A stretch of DNA of 64,000 nt from Bacteroidia bacterium (GTDB lineage Bacteria > Bacteroidota > Bacteroidia > J057). The translations under genes and the position numbers were made by a program. The stretch is taken from contig JAUIGE010000004.1 of the NCBI GenBank assembly GCA_030430205.1, positions 186,001-250,000 on the forward strand. Direction: 5' to 3'. Position 1 is the stretch's first letter. Each line of letters starts with the position of its first letter. Positions 46,941-55,575 of the stretch are shown here, piece after piece. Below the pieces are notes generated by a model. The model had not been told where the DNA came from, did not search any database, and saw only the letters and a program-made list of their open reading frames with translations.

Positions 46941-47697
46941 TCAAGCTGTAATTATCTTTTTCCTGGTAGTTTTGATGCTGTTTTTGGGATTTCAACCAGC
47001 GGAAGAAGAACTTCATATCTACCTCATCGGGGACTCCACCATGGCTGATAAGCCGGATTCGCCTGATATCAACCCCGAACGGGGTTGGGGACAATTGCTC
47101 CCTCTCTTTTTCAATGAAAAAGTCCACATCCACAACCACGCCGTCAACGGCAGAAGTACCAAAAGCTTTTTGGATGAAGGATATTGGGATACGGTCTTGA
47201 CCAACCTGAAATCAGGCGACTATGTATTTATACAATTTGGTCACAATGACCAAAAGGAGACTGACCCCCGCCGCTACACCAATCCCTGGACCGGCTACCG
47301 CCGGAATATGGAAAAGTATGTGGACGAAACCCGCGCCAAAGGCGCTTACCCCATTATTCTGACATCCATTGTTCGCCGAAAATTCAATGAAGAAGGCACT
47401 TTGGTAGATGCGCATGGTGCATATCCTTTTGTGGCCCGTGCCGTCGCCGAGCAAATGCAGGTGCCTTTTATAGATATGCAATTGCTGACAGAGGATTTCA
47501 TCATCGGTCTGGGGGAAGAGCCTTCAAAGGAAATCTACCTTTGGGTAGAACCCGGTCAATATGCGCGCTTTCCCGAAGGGAAAATAGACAATACACATTT
47601 GACGTTGAAAGGTGCTACAGCCTATGCAAGGCTGGTCGCAGAAGATATAAAAAGACAAAAAATGCCTTTGGCTAGCTGGCTAAAAGCCTCATTCTAG
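46918..47697 (+). CDS. SGNH-type rhamnogalacturonan acetylesterase-like protein
   Basis: The 259-residue exported esterase (CE12 type) has all four SGNH blocks: GDSTMADK (Ser), NGRSTKSF (Gly), FGHNDQKE (Asn) and DNTHLTLKGA (Asp/His). It would remove acetyl groups from rhamnogalacturonan or homogalacturonan. The N-terminus is a signal-anchor stretch (AVIIFFLVVLMLFLGF). Three in-frame Met codons at 46918, 46927 and 46933 are possible starts, all inside the end of the GH28 gene, so translation is coupled. Confidence 0.85.
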   Translation: MQIMEMNNQAVIIFFLVVLMLFLGFQPAEEELHIYLIGDSTMADKPDSPDINPERGWGQLLPLFFNEKVHIHNHAVNGRSTKSFLDEGYWDTVLTNLKSGDYVFIQFGHNDQKETDPRRYTNPWTGYRRNMEKYVDETRAKGAYPIILTSIVRRKFNEEGTLVDAHGAYPFVARAVAEQMQVPFIDMQLLTEDFIIGLGEEPSKEIYLWVEPGQYARFPEGKIDNTHLTLKGATAYARLVAEDIKRQKMPLASWLKASF

Positions 47698-47725
47698 CCG
47701 AATATGGCCATTTCTGAAACGAAGC

Positions 47726-49156
47726 ATGCAAAGTACATCCACATACATCAAACCCTTTCTGGATGAAAATTTTCTGCTGGAAAACCGTACCGCAGAGATT
47801 CTCTACCACGATTACGCTGCCAAACAGCCTATCATTGATTACCACAACCACCTGCCTCCCGATGAGATAGCGGAGGACAAGATATTTGACAACCTCACAG
47901 CCGTCTGGCTTAAAGGTGATCATTACAAATGGCGCGCGATGCGCGCTTTCGGTATAGATGAAAAATTCATCACAGGCAGCGCAAGCGATGCCGAAAAATT
48001 CCAGAAGTGGGCTGAAACAGCCCCTTTTACCCTGCGGAATCCGCTCTTTCACTGGACGCAGCTGGAGTTGAAACGCTACTTCGGTATCACCGATCTGTTG
48101 ACTCCCAAAAGCGCAACAGCGATTTACGAGCAAAGCCGCGAGCTGCTGCAAAGCCCGGAATACAGCACCCAAAATTTGCTGCGAAAAATAAATGTCGAAA
48201 TCGTCTGCTCTACAGACGACCCCACTGATGACCTCCGTCATCACCAGGCATTTGCAAATGAGCAAATCAGCAAATCAGCACAGCTCCAAATGTTTCCGGC
48301 TTTTCGGCCTGATAAGGCGATTCTGATTCAGAATGAAGGTTTTGCAGCTTATGTGCGAAAGTTGGGAGCAGTTGAGGAAAACGATATTCAATCGTTTGAC
48401 GATTTGCTCCAGGCCCTCCAAAACCGGGTGGATTACTTCCATGAAAATGGATGTCGGATTTCAGATCATGGCCTGGAGCAATTGTATGCGGCGGATTTTA
48501 CGGAAAAGCAGGTGGATGTTGTCTTCAAAAAGCGCATGGCAGCCGAAAGCATTTCCGGAGAAGAGGCTATAGCCTTTATGTCAGCGATGCTATACCATCT
48601 CGGCTGCATGTATGCCGCCAAAGGCTGGGTACAACAATATCACCTTGGCGCTTTGCGCAACAACAATACACGGCTTCTAAGCCGTCTGGGGCCCGATACG
48701 GGCTTCGACAGCATAGGCGACTATGAGCAGGCCACTGCGCTTTCGCGTTTTCTAAATCGCCTCGATAGCGAAGACAAACTGGCAAAAACCATTTTGTACA
48801 ACCTCAATCCACGGGACAATGAAGTCCTGGCCTCTATGATCGGAAATTTCAATGACGGTTCTGTCAGAGGCAAAATGCAGTATGGCTCAGCCTGGTGGTT
48901 TTTGGATCAAAAAGACGGCATGGAAAAGCAGCTCAATGCTTTGTCCAATATGGGTTTGCTCAGCTGCTTTATCGGCATGCTGACCGACAGCAGGAGTTTC
49001 CTGTCTTTTCCCCGCCATGAATATTTCCGCCGGATTCTCTGCAATATGATCGGTAAAGACGTGCATAAGGGCGAATTGCCCAATGATATTCCGTTTTTGG
49101 GCAGTATCGTGGAGGATATTTGCTTTAAAAATGCGAAGGAGTATTTTGAGTTGTAA
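47726..49156 (+). CDS. uxaC: Glucuronate/galacturonate isomerase
   Basis: It converts galacturonate to tagaturonate (and glucuronate to fructuronate), the entry step for saturated uronates. The 476 residues have the expected start (IKPFLDENFLLENRTAEILY), and the metal site HxH in IDYHNHLPPD shows the amidohydrolase-type barrel. A stretch FANEQISKSAQ near residue 180 is encoded by 8-bp repeats (48254-48285). It looks like an in-frame insertion between the conserved block ICSTDDP...LRHH and FPAFRPDKA. It begins the cytoplasmic part of the locus, 28 bp after the acetylesterase. Confidence 0.93.
   Translation: MQSTSTYIKPFLDENFLLENRTAEILYHDYAAKQPIIDYHNHLPPDEIAEDKIFDNLTAVWLKGDHYKWRAMRAFGIDEKFITGSASDAEKFQKWAETAPFTLRNPLFHWTQLELKRYFGITDLLTPKSATAIYEQSRELLQSPEYSTQNLLRKINVEIVCSTDDPTDDLRHHQAFANEQISKSAQLQMFPAFRPDKAILIQNEGFAAYVRKLGAVEENDIQSFDDLLQALQNRVDYFHENGCRISDHGLEQLYAADFTEKQVDVVFKKRMAAESISGEEAIAFMSAMLYHLGCMYAAKGWVQQYHLGALRNNNTRLLSRLGPDTGFDSIGDYEQATALSRFLNRLDSEDKLAKTILYNLNPRDNEVLASMIGNFNDGSVRGKMQYGSAWWFLDQKDGMEKQLNALSNMGLLSCFIGMLTDSRSFLSFPRHEYFRRILCNMIGKDVHKGELPNDIPFLGSIVEDICFKNAKEYFEL
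48254..48285. repeat. Octamer repeat inside uxaC
   Basis: Four 8-bp units (GCAAATGA, GCAAATCA, GCAAATCA, GCACAGCT) lie in the uxaC frame; three units make 24 bp, so reading frame is kept. Confidence 0.6.
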
Positions 49157-49196
49157 GCACCTAACAGATTAAGGCTAAAATCTAAAAAACATACAA

Positions 49197-50234
49197 ATGA
49201 AAAAGATCGTCACTTTTGGTGAAATCATGCTCCGACTCACCCCTCCTGGAACTTTTCGTTTCTCTCAGGCATCACAATTTGAGGTGATCTATGGAGGAGG
49301 TGAAAGCAATGTTGCTGTATCTCTTGCAAATTACGGCTTGCCCGTGGAGTTTGTCACCCGCCTGCCCAAAAACGATATAGGTGAATGTGCCCTTATGGAA
49401 ATGCGCAAGCGCAATGTCGGCATGAACCACATCCTACGCGGTGGCGAGCGCCTGGGCATCTATTTCCTTGAAATGGGTGCGGTAAGCCGCGGCTCCAAGG
49501 TCGTTTACGACCGCGATCATAGTGGCATGGCCAGTATCAAGGCGGGTATGGTAGATTGGGAAAAAGTTTTTCAGGATGCTGCATGGTTTCATTGGACAGG
49601 CATCACACCTGCCCTCTCTCAAGGCGCGGCAGACGCCTGTCTCGAAGCTATAAAAACTGCCAACCGCATGGGGGTTACCGTCTCTACAGACCTGAACTAC
49701 CGCAAGAATTTGTGGAATTACGGGAAAAAACCAGGAGAAATTATGCCTGCATTGGTCGAAGGCTGTGACATTATTCTGGGCAATGAGGAAGATGCCGAAA
49801 AACACTTTGGTCTGCATCCCGAAAATGTGGATGTGACGCAGGGGGGCTCCGTGGAAGGAGAAGCCTATTTATCTGTATTAAAGCAATTGATGGAAATGTT
49901 TCCCCGCGCCAAAAAGGTCATCACGACCCTACGTGGCAGCATCAGTGCTTCGCACAACAGCTGGACAGGCGTGCTGTATGATGGCAAAACGCTTTTTGAA
50001 GCCCCTACCTACCAGATCACCCATATCGTAGACCGCGTAGGCGGTGGAGATAGCTTCATGGGAGGCCTTATCTATGGCCTGATGACCTGGCCCGATAATG
50101 ACCAAAAGGCACTTGATTTTGCAGTGGCAGCTTCCTGCCTCAAGCACACCATCTATGGTGATGCCAACCTGGTGACGGTCGATGAGGTGCAAAAACTCAT
50201 GGAAGGCGACGCCAGCGGCCGCGTTAGCAGGTAA
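49197..50234 (+). CDS. kdgK: 2-dehydro-3-deoxygluconokinase (PfkB family)
   Basis: It phosphorylates KDG at C6 with ATP. The 345-residue ribokinase-fold enzyme starts with KKIVTFGEIMLRLTPPG and GGGESNVAVSLANYG, the sugar-binding N-terminus. It ends in the anion-hole motif DRVGGGDSFMGGLIYGL with the catalytic Asp. Length fits the longer Bacteroidota sugar kinases. It is followed by the KDPG aldolase gene, which uses its product. A short repeat-like stretch (TCTCCAT words) fills the 36-bp gap. Confidence 0.9.
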   Translation: MKKIVTFGEIMLRLTPPGTFRFSQASQFEVIYGGGESNVAVSLANYGLPVEFVTRLPKNDIGECALMEMRKRNVGMNHILRGGERLGIYFLEMGAVSRGSKVVYDRDHSGMASIKAGMVDWEKVFQDAAWFHWTGITPALSQGAADACLEAIKTANRMGVTVSTDLNYRKNLWNYGKKPGEIMPALVEGCDIILGNEEDAEKHFGLHPENVDVTQGGSVEGEAYLSVLKQLMEMFPRAKKVITTLRGSISASHNSWTGVLYDGKTLFEAPTYQITHIVDRVGGGDSFMGGLIYGLMTWPDNDQKALDFAVAASCLKHTIYGDANLVTVDEVQKLMEGDASGRVSR

Positions 50235-50270
50235 TTCTCCATTATCCAATCTCCATTTTCAATTAAACAA

Positions 50271-50936
50271 ATGGCAAGATTTACAAGAATACAAGTAGCT
50301 CAAAAGATGGCAGAGCAGGGTATGGTCCCGCTCTTCTACCATGCCGATGTCGAACTCGGCAAGCAGGTGCTGAGCGCTTGCTACAAAGGCGGTGCCCGCC
50401 TCCTGGAATTTACCAACAGAGGGGAATATGCGCATGAAGTATTTGGCGAACTGAATAAGTTTTGTGCCAAAGAGCTGCCTGAAATGATCATGGGCGTAGG
50501 CTCTGTCACAGATGCCGGTTCGGCTTCGCTTTATATGCAATTGGGCGCCAACTTTGTAGTCACCCCGGTCCTAAGAGAGGATATCGCTTTTGCATGCAAC
50601 CGCCGCAAAGTGCTTTGGTCACCCGGTTGTGGATCGCTTACTGAGATCTGTCGTGCTGAGGAGCTGGGCTGCGAAATCGTCAAACTTTTTCCCGGCGGGA
50701 CCTACGGTCCCTCTTTTGTCAAAGATATCAAAGGGCCGCAGCCCTGGACCAGTGTTATGCCGACTGGCGGCGTTTCACCTACCCTCGAAAACCTGAAAGG
50801 CTGGTTTGATGCCGGTGTCACCTGCGTAGGTATGGGATCCCAAATGATTTCCAGTGACATCCTCAAAAACCAATCTTATGATGTATTGGAAAAACGGATA
50901 GCAGACGCATTGGCACTTATTCAGACATTAAAATAA
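50271..50936 (+). CDS. eda: 2-dehydro-3-deoxy-phosphogluconate (KDPG) aldolase
   Basis: It splits KDPG into pyruvate and glyceraldehyde-3-phosphate and ends the pathway. The 221-residue class I aldolase has the conserved Glu in RLLEFTNRGE and the Schiff-base Lys in CEIVKLFPGGTYG. The phosphate site appears as MPTGGVSPT and VGMGSQM. It is 13 bp upstream of the TRAP transporter genes, so catabolism and uptake share a transcript. Confidence 0.92.
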   Translation: MARFTRIQVAQKMAEQGMVPLFYHADVELGKQVLSACYKGGARLLEFTNRGEYAHEVFGELNKFCAKELPEMIMGVGSVTDAGSASLYMQLGANFVVTPVLREDIAFACNRRKVLWSPGCGSLTEICRAEELGCEIVKLFPGGTYGPSFVKDIKGPQPWTSVMPTGGVSPTLENLKGWFDAGVTCVGMGSQMISSDILKNQSYDVLEKRIADALALIQTLK

Positions 50937-50949
50937 AAAGCCCGAAAGT

Positions 50950-51969
50950 ATGAAATATGGTCAGTTTCTTTTCCTTCTGCTGCTGAGTTTCTCCCTGGGG
51001 TGCGGGGAAATATCAGATGTCCATTACCTCAAACTTGCCCATGCGCTCGACAATAACCATCCTGTGCATAAAGGCATAGAATTCATGGCGGAGCGCCTGG
51101 CGGAAAAGTCTGGCGGCAAGCTTCAGATTGAAATTTATCCCTCTCAACAACTGGGAACGGAACGTCAATGTCTGGAGCTGTTACAAATAGGCAGCCTTGC
51201 CATCACCAAAGTCTCTGCTGCTGTCATGGAGAATTTCGCTCCCAATATCCAGGTCCTAAGCCTTCCCTATATTTTTCGGGACAGGGCACATGGGTATGCC
51301 GCTTTGGACGGAGAGGTAGGGAAAAAGTTATTGGTACAAAGTGAAAAATACTGGCTTCGCGGCCTGACCTATTTTGATGCCGGGCAACGGTCTTTTTACA
51401 GCAAAGAACCCATAAGAACACCTGATGACCTAAAAGGCAAGAAAATCCGGGTTCAGGAAAGCGTCACTGCGATGAATCTGATAACTTCCCTCGGAGGCGC
51501 GCCCACCCCCATTTCATGGGGAGAGCTTTACACTGCCTTGCAGCAGGGTGTGGTAGATGGGGCAGAAAACAATCCGCCGAGTTTTTATACCTCCCGCCAC
51601 TATGAAGTATGTAAATACTACACCCTCAATGAACATACTTCCGTGCCGGATATGCTGGCTATCAGCACCATAGCCTGGGACAGGCTGAGTCCTCAGGAGC
51701 AACAATGGCTCCAGGAAGCAGCCGATGAAGCCAAAGTCTACCAGCGAAAACTCTGGCAGGAAGCCGAAAAGGAAGCCCTTGACGCGGTCAAAGCCGCAGG
51801 GGTCGAGATCATCATCCCCGACAAAACACTTTTTTCCGAGAAGACAAAGGGATTGTTTGAGGATTACAAAGACGATCCGGAGAAATATCAATTGATATTG
51901 GAGATACAAGCCGTTGGGAGGCGAGAGGCGGGAAGCGGGGCGGGAGAGGATAGTACTAAAAATCAATAA
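50950..51969 (+). CDS. dctP: TRAP transporter solute-binding protein (DctP type), lipoprotein
   Basis: The 339-residue protein captures an organic acid in the periplasm and hands it to DctQM. The lipobox LLSFSLGCGEIS shows membrane anchoring. The DctP fold is clear (LAHALDNNHPVHKGIEFMAE, then YPSQQLGTERQCLELLQIG). The carboxylate-binding Arg is in GKKIRVQESVT, and the block AENNPPSFYTSRHYEV is typical of uronate binders. Substrate is inferred as galacturonate or unsaturated uronate from the locus. The final 15 residues (GRREAGSGAGEDSTKNQ region) are encoded by repeat words shared with other sites and look like an added tail. Confidence 0.88.
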   Translation: MKYGQFLFLLLLSFSLGCGEISDVHYLKLAHALDNNHPVHKGIEFMAERLAEKSGGKLQIEIYPSQQLGTERQCLELLQIGSLAITKVSAAVMENFAPNIQVLSLPYIFRDRAHGYAALDGEVGKKLLVQSEKYWLRGLTYFDAGQRSFYSKEPIRTPDDLKGKKIRVQESVTAMNLITSLGGAPTPISWGELYTALQQGVVDGAENNPPSFYTSRHYEVCKYYTLNEHTSVPDMLAISTIAWDRLSPQEQQWLQEAADEAKVYQRKLWQEAEKEALDAVKAAGVEIIIPDKTLFSEKTKGLFEDYKDDPEKYQLILEIQAVGRREAGSGAGEDSTKNQ

Positions 51970-51975
51970 GGGAAG

Positions 51976-52449
51976 ATGAAAGCTACAATAGATAAATACC
52001 TGGGTTGGGTGCTGATCATCCTGATGGTGAGCATGACTTTGGATGTCCTCTGGGGGGTGCTCACCCGCTATGTGGTGGGCAGCCAGGCCAGTTGGACAGA
52101 AGAATTGGCGCGTTTTCTCCTGATCTGGATCGGGATATTGGGAGCGGCCTATGCCTCGGGGCAGCGCATGCACCTGGCGATTGACCTGCTCATGCCCAGG
52201 CTAAACGCTCAGCAGCAAAGACGGCTGAACATCCTGATCAATTGTTTGATCATGGCATTTGCCCTGGCGGTCCTGGTCATAGGCGGTTTTCGCCTGATGT
52301 ATATCACCCAGGTATTGGGACAATTGTCGGCGGCCCTGCGTGTGCCGATGTATTGGGTCTACTCGGTGATTCCGCTGAGTGGCATGTTGATCATTTATTT
52401 CAAAGCAAACGAATTATGGAAATATTCATCCTCGTCCTTGTCTTCCTGA
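51976..52449 (+). CDS. dctQ: TRAP transporter small membrane subunit (DctQ)
   Basis: The 157-residue protein has four membrane segments, starting WVLIILMVSMTLDVLWGVLT. The DctQ signature WTEELARFLLIWIGILGAAYA is present. It links the binding protein to the large subunit. Its 3' end overlaps dctM by 34 bp. Confidence 0.9.
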   Translation: MKATIDKYLGWVLIILMVSMTLDVLWGVLTRYVVGSQASWTEELARFLLIWIGILGAAYASGQRMHLAIDLLMPRLNAQQQRRLNILINCLIMAFALAVLVIGGFRLMYITQVLGQLSAALRVPMYWVYSVIPLSGMLIIYFKANELWKYSSSSLSS

Positions 52450-53705
52450 TCCTTATCTTTCTGGGCGTACCTGTAGCCTGGAGCATCGGGATCAGCAGCA
52501 TCTCTACCATGCTGGTGAGTATCCCCAGTATTTCGGCTTTTACGACGGTGGCCCAACGGATGGGCACAGGTCTTGACAGCTTTGCGCTTTTGGCGATTCC
52601 CTTTTTTGTCCTTGCAGGACAAATCATGAGTAAAGGCGGCATCGCCAAGCGGCTCATAGACTTTGCCAAGGCGCTGGTAGGCGCCATGCCGGGTGGGCTT
52701 GCCCATGTCAACATCATCGCGGCCATGCTTTTTGGTGCGATCTCCGGCTCGGCCGTAGCCGCTGCTTCCGCCCTTGGCAGCATGCTGGGCAAGAGAATGG
52801 AAGCGGAAGGCTACTCCCGCGAGTTTGCCACCGCTGTCAACGTGACCTCCTCTACCACCGGACTGGTCATTCCGCCCAGTAACATCCTGATCGTCTATTC
52901 CCTCGCCAGCGGCGGGGTTTCCATCGCAGCTCTTTTTCTGGCAGGCTATCTGCCTGGCATACTCACAGGATTGTTCCTGATGACCGTAGCTGCCATCTGG
53001 TCAAAAAGGAAGAAGTTCCCCGCAGGGGAAAGGAGCAGCCTGCGAGAGATCTTTCGCACCTTTATTGATGCATTTCCCAGCCTGCTGCTGCTTGTAGTGG
53101 TGATCGGGGGCATCGTGGCGGGTATATTTACCGCTACCGAAGCTTCCGCCGTCGCGGTTTTATATTGCATCATTCTGACATTGATCTATAAAGAAATTTC
53201 TATTAAGGAACTTCCCAGCATTTTCCTTAGTGCGTCTGCTACCACTGCCATCGTGATGCTACTCATCGGCACCTCCATGAGTATGTCATGGATCATGGCC
53301 TATGAAAATATTCCACAAAATATCACCGAGATCATGCTCTCCATCAGCGACAACAAATACGTTGTCCTCTTTATCATCAATATGTTACTCCTCTTCGTCG
53401 GTGTATTTATGGACATGACCCCTGCGGTGCTGATTTTTACCCCCATCTTCCTGCCGGTAGTCACCAGCATGGGCATGGACCCCACACATTTTGGCATCGT
53501 CATGGTGCTCAACCTGTGTATTGGCCTTTGTACGCCTCCTGTTGGTTCCATCCTCTTCATTGGCGTGGGGGTTTCGGGAACGACCATCCAAAAAGTTATT
53601 CGACCTCTTATGCCACTCTTCATCGTGATGATACTTGCTTTGATGATCGTGACTTATGTGCCGGCGATCAGCCTTTGGCTGCCTGGGCTTTTTGGGCTTT
53701 TGTAG
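52416..53705 (+). CDS. dctM: TRAP transporter large membrane subunit (DctM)
   Basis: The 429-residue ion-coupled transporter of the DctM family starts at MEIFILVLVFLILIFLG; a longer open frame from 52242 is only read-through inside dctQ. The conserved segments LLAIPFFVLAGQIMSKGGIA, the AISGSAVAAASALGSM motif and TSSTTGLVIPPSNILI are typical. It uses sodium or proton gradients to take up the acid bound by DctP. Its stop is 4 bp before the AGAGCAG repeat array. Confidence 0.93.
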   Translation: MEIFILVLVFLILIFLGVPVAWSIGISSISTMLVSIPSISAFTTVAQRMGTGLDSFALLAIPFFVLAGQIMSKGGIAKRLIDFAKALVGAMPGGLAHVNIIAAMLFGAISGSAVAAASALGSMLGKRMEAEGYSREFATAVNVTSSTTGLVIPPSNILIVYSLASGGVSIAALFLAGYLPGILTGLFLMTVAAIWSKRKKFPAGERSSLREIFRTFIDAFPSLLLLVVVIGGIVAGIFTATEASAVAVLYCIILTLIYKEISIKELPSIFLSASATTAIVMLLIGTSMSMSWIMAYENIPQNITEIMLSISDNKYVVLFIINMLLLFVGVFMDMTPAVLIFTPIFLPVVTSMGMDPTHFGIVMVLNLCIGLCTPPVGSILFIGVGVSGTTIQKVIRPLMPLFIVMILALMIVTYVPAISLWLPGLFGLL

Positions 53706-53709
53706 GGGG

Positions 53710-53877
53710 AGAGCAGAGAGCAGAGAGCAGAGAGCAGAGAACAGAGAGCAGAGAGCAGAGAGCAGAGAGCAGAGAGCAGAGAGCAGAGAGCAGAGAGCAG
53801 AGAGCAGAGAGCAGAGAGCAGAGAGCAGAGAGCAGAGAGCAGAGAACAGAGAGCAGAGAGCAGAGAGCAGAGAGCAG
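53710..53877. repeat. 24-unit AGAGCAG heptamer array
   Basis: Twenty-four gap-free 7-bp units run between dctM and uxaA. All are AGAGCAG except units 5 and 20, which are AGAACAG, 15 units apart and each fifth from one end. The spacing suggests growth by copying a block. The array can be read in all three frames on the plus strand without stops, because 7 is not a multiple of 3. Confidence 0.95.
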
Positions 53878-53904
53878 AGAAGATTGGAAAATTAAGAATA
53901 GTTG

Positions 53905-55560
53905 ATGATGAAAAATCAGGTTTTAAAAGTACATCATGACGATAATGTGATCGTTGCCTTGCAGGATTTTCAGCGGGGCGAAAGCGTTGATTTTGAGGGG
54001 GAAAGCTTTATTTTTCCTGAGAAAATCCCTCGCAAGCACAAATTTGCAGCGCAGGATTTTGAAGTAGGGGAAATCATCAAAATGTATGGGGTCACCGTTG
54101 GAAAAGCGGTCCTGGCAATCCCTGCCGGGGCACGTATCAGCACCTTGAATGTGAAACATGCTTCTGGTACTTTTTCCGTTGGAGAACGAAAAATCAGCTG
54201 GGCAGCGCCGGATATTTCTCGTTTTGAAGGTCGCAACTTCATGGGTTTTCACCGAAATGATGGCCGGGTAGGCACCCGCAACTATTGGCTGGTCGTGCCT
54301 TTGGTATTTTGCGAAAACAGAAACATCAAGGTCATGAAAGACGCCATGCTGGAACAATTGGGCTATGCTACCGAGCGGGATTATGCGGTTGATGTACATA
54401 AGTTGATTCGCAGCTACCGCACTGGTGCAGACAAGGAGACGATTCTTCAGGAAAATATCATCATAGACAGTGTCGATATTGAGCGAAATCGCCTTTTCCC
54501 ACAAGTGGATGGCATCCGCTTTTTGACGCACGAAGGAGGCTGCGGCGGAATCCGACAAGATTCCGAAGCCCTTTGCCGCCTGCTGGCAGGCTACATCACC
54601 CACCCCAATGTGGCGGGCGCCACCGTCCTCAGCCTGGGCTGTCAAAATGCCCAATACAAGCTGCTGGAAGCAGCTATTCAGGAATTCGATCCGAATTTTG
54701 ATAAACCTCTCTTTGTGCTGGAACAGCAAAAGAGTAAATCCGAACGCGATTTCATCGCGGAAGCCGTCAAGAAAACTTTTGTCGGCATGATGCATGCCAA
54801 CGAAATCACAAGGCGCCCTGCGCCTTTGCATCACCTCAGTCTGGGGCTGGAGTGTGGCGGTTCTGACGGTTTTTCGGGCATTTCTGCTAATCCGGCGCTG
54901 GGCTATGCCTCAGACCTATTGGTCGCATTGCGGGGAAAGGCCATCCTCTCCGAGTTCCCGGAGCTCAACGGTGTTGAGCAGGAACTGATCAACCGCTGTA
55001 CAAGAGTAGAGAGCGCGGAAAAATTTGCGCATATCATGCGCACCTATGCCCGCAGGGCAGAAGAATCCGGTTCTGGATTTGACATGAACCCTTCACCCGG
55101 CAATATCAAAGATGGCCTGATAACCGACGCCATGAAGTCGGCAGGTGCCGCCAAAAAAGGAGGCACTTCCCCCGTTACGGATGTGCTCGATTATACCGAG
55201 CAACTCAAACATCCCGGCCTCAACCTGCTTTGCACACCTGGCAATGATGTCGAAAGTACTACTGCCCTTGCGGGGACAGGAGCGAATGTGATCGTTTTCA
55301 CCACCGGTTTGGGCACACCTACCGGCAACCCGATTGCTCCTGTGATCAAAATGGCGAGCAATACTGCCCTGGCGCAGCGGATGGCCGACATCATCGATAT
55401 CGATGCAGGGACCATCATCACAGGTGATGACACCATCCAAAGCAAAGGGGAAGAGTTGCTGGAGCTTATCATTCGCGTAGCGAGTGGCGAAGAGCAAACC
55501 AAGGCGGAGAAGTTGGGACAGCATGATTTTATCCCGTGGAAACGAGGTGTTTCTCTATAA
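53905..55560 (+). CDS. uxaA: Altronate dehydratase
   Basis: It dehydrates altronate to KDG. About 551 residues with an N-terminal SAF domain (VLKVHHDDNVIVALQDF ..., about 5-85) and the UxaA catalytic domain (GFHRNDGRVGTRNYWLVVP, THEGGCGGIRQDSEALC, and LGLECGGSDGFSG). The conserved Cys/His set for iron or manganese is visible in these blocks. ATGs at 53905 and 53908 are both possible starts. The gene follows the heptamer array, which makes its distance from dctM longer than other gaps in the operon. Confidence 0.93.
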   Translation: MMKNQVLKVHHDDNVIVALQDFQRGESVDFEGESFIFPEKIPRKHKFAAQDFEVGEIIKMYGVTVGKAVLAIPAGARISTLNVKHASGTFSVGERKISWAAPDISRFEGRNFMGFHRNDGRVGTRNYWLVVPLVFCENRNIKVMKDAMLEQLGYATERDYAVDVHKLIRSYRTGADKETILQENIIIDSVDIERNRLFPQVDGIRFLTHEGGCGGIRQDSEALCRLLAGYITHPNVAGATVLSLGCQNAQYKLLEAAIQEFDPNFDKPLFVLEQQKSKSERDFIAEAVKKTFVGMMHANEITRRPAPLHHLSLGLECGGSDGFSGISANPALGYASDLLVALRGKAILSEFPELNGVEQELINRCTRVESAEKFAHIMRTYARRAEESGSGFDMNPSPGNIKDGLITDAMKSAGAAKKGGTSPVTDVLDYTEQLKHPGLNLLCTPGNDVESTTALAGTGANVIVFTTGLGTPTGNPIAPVIKMASNTALAQRMADIIDIDAGTIITGDDTIQSKGEELLELIIRVASGEEQTKAEKLGQHDFIPWKRGVSL

Positions 55561-55575
55561 TTTGAGTTTGAAAAA

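Noticed and set aside
52242-52415. Long N-terminal extension of dctM
   Set aside because: It overlaps dctQ in another frame and has no TRAP-like sequence; the family start is at 52416.
53710-53877. CRISPR array
   Set aside because: There are no spacers, the unit is 7 bp, and no cas genes are present.
53516-53905. Repeat protein (ESREQRA type) encoded by the heptamer array
   Set aside because: Arises because the 7-bp array has no stops in any frame; it starts inside dctM in another frame.
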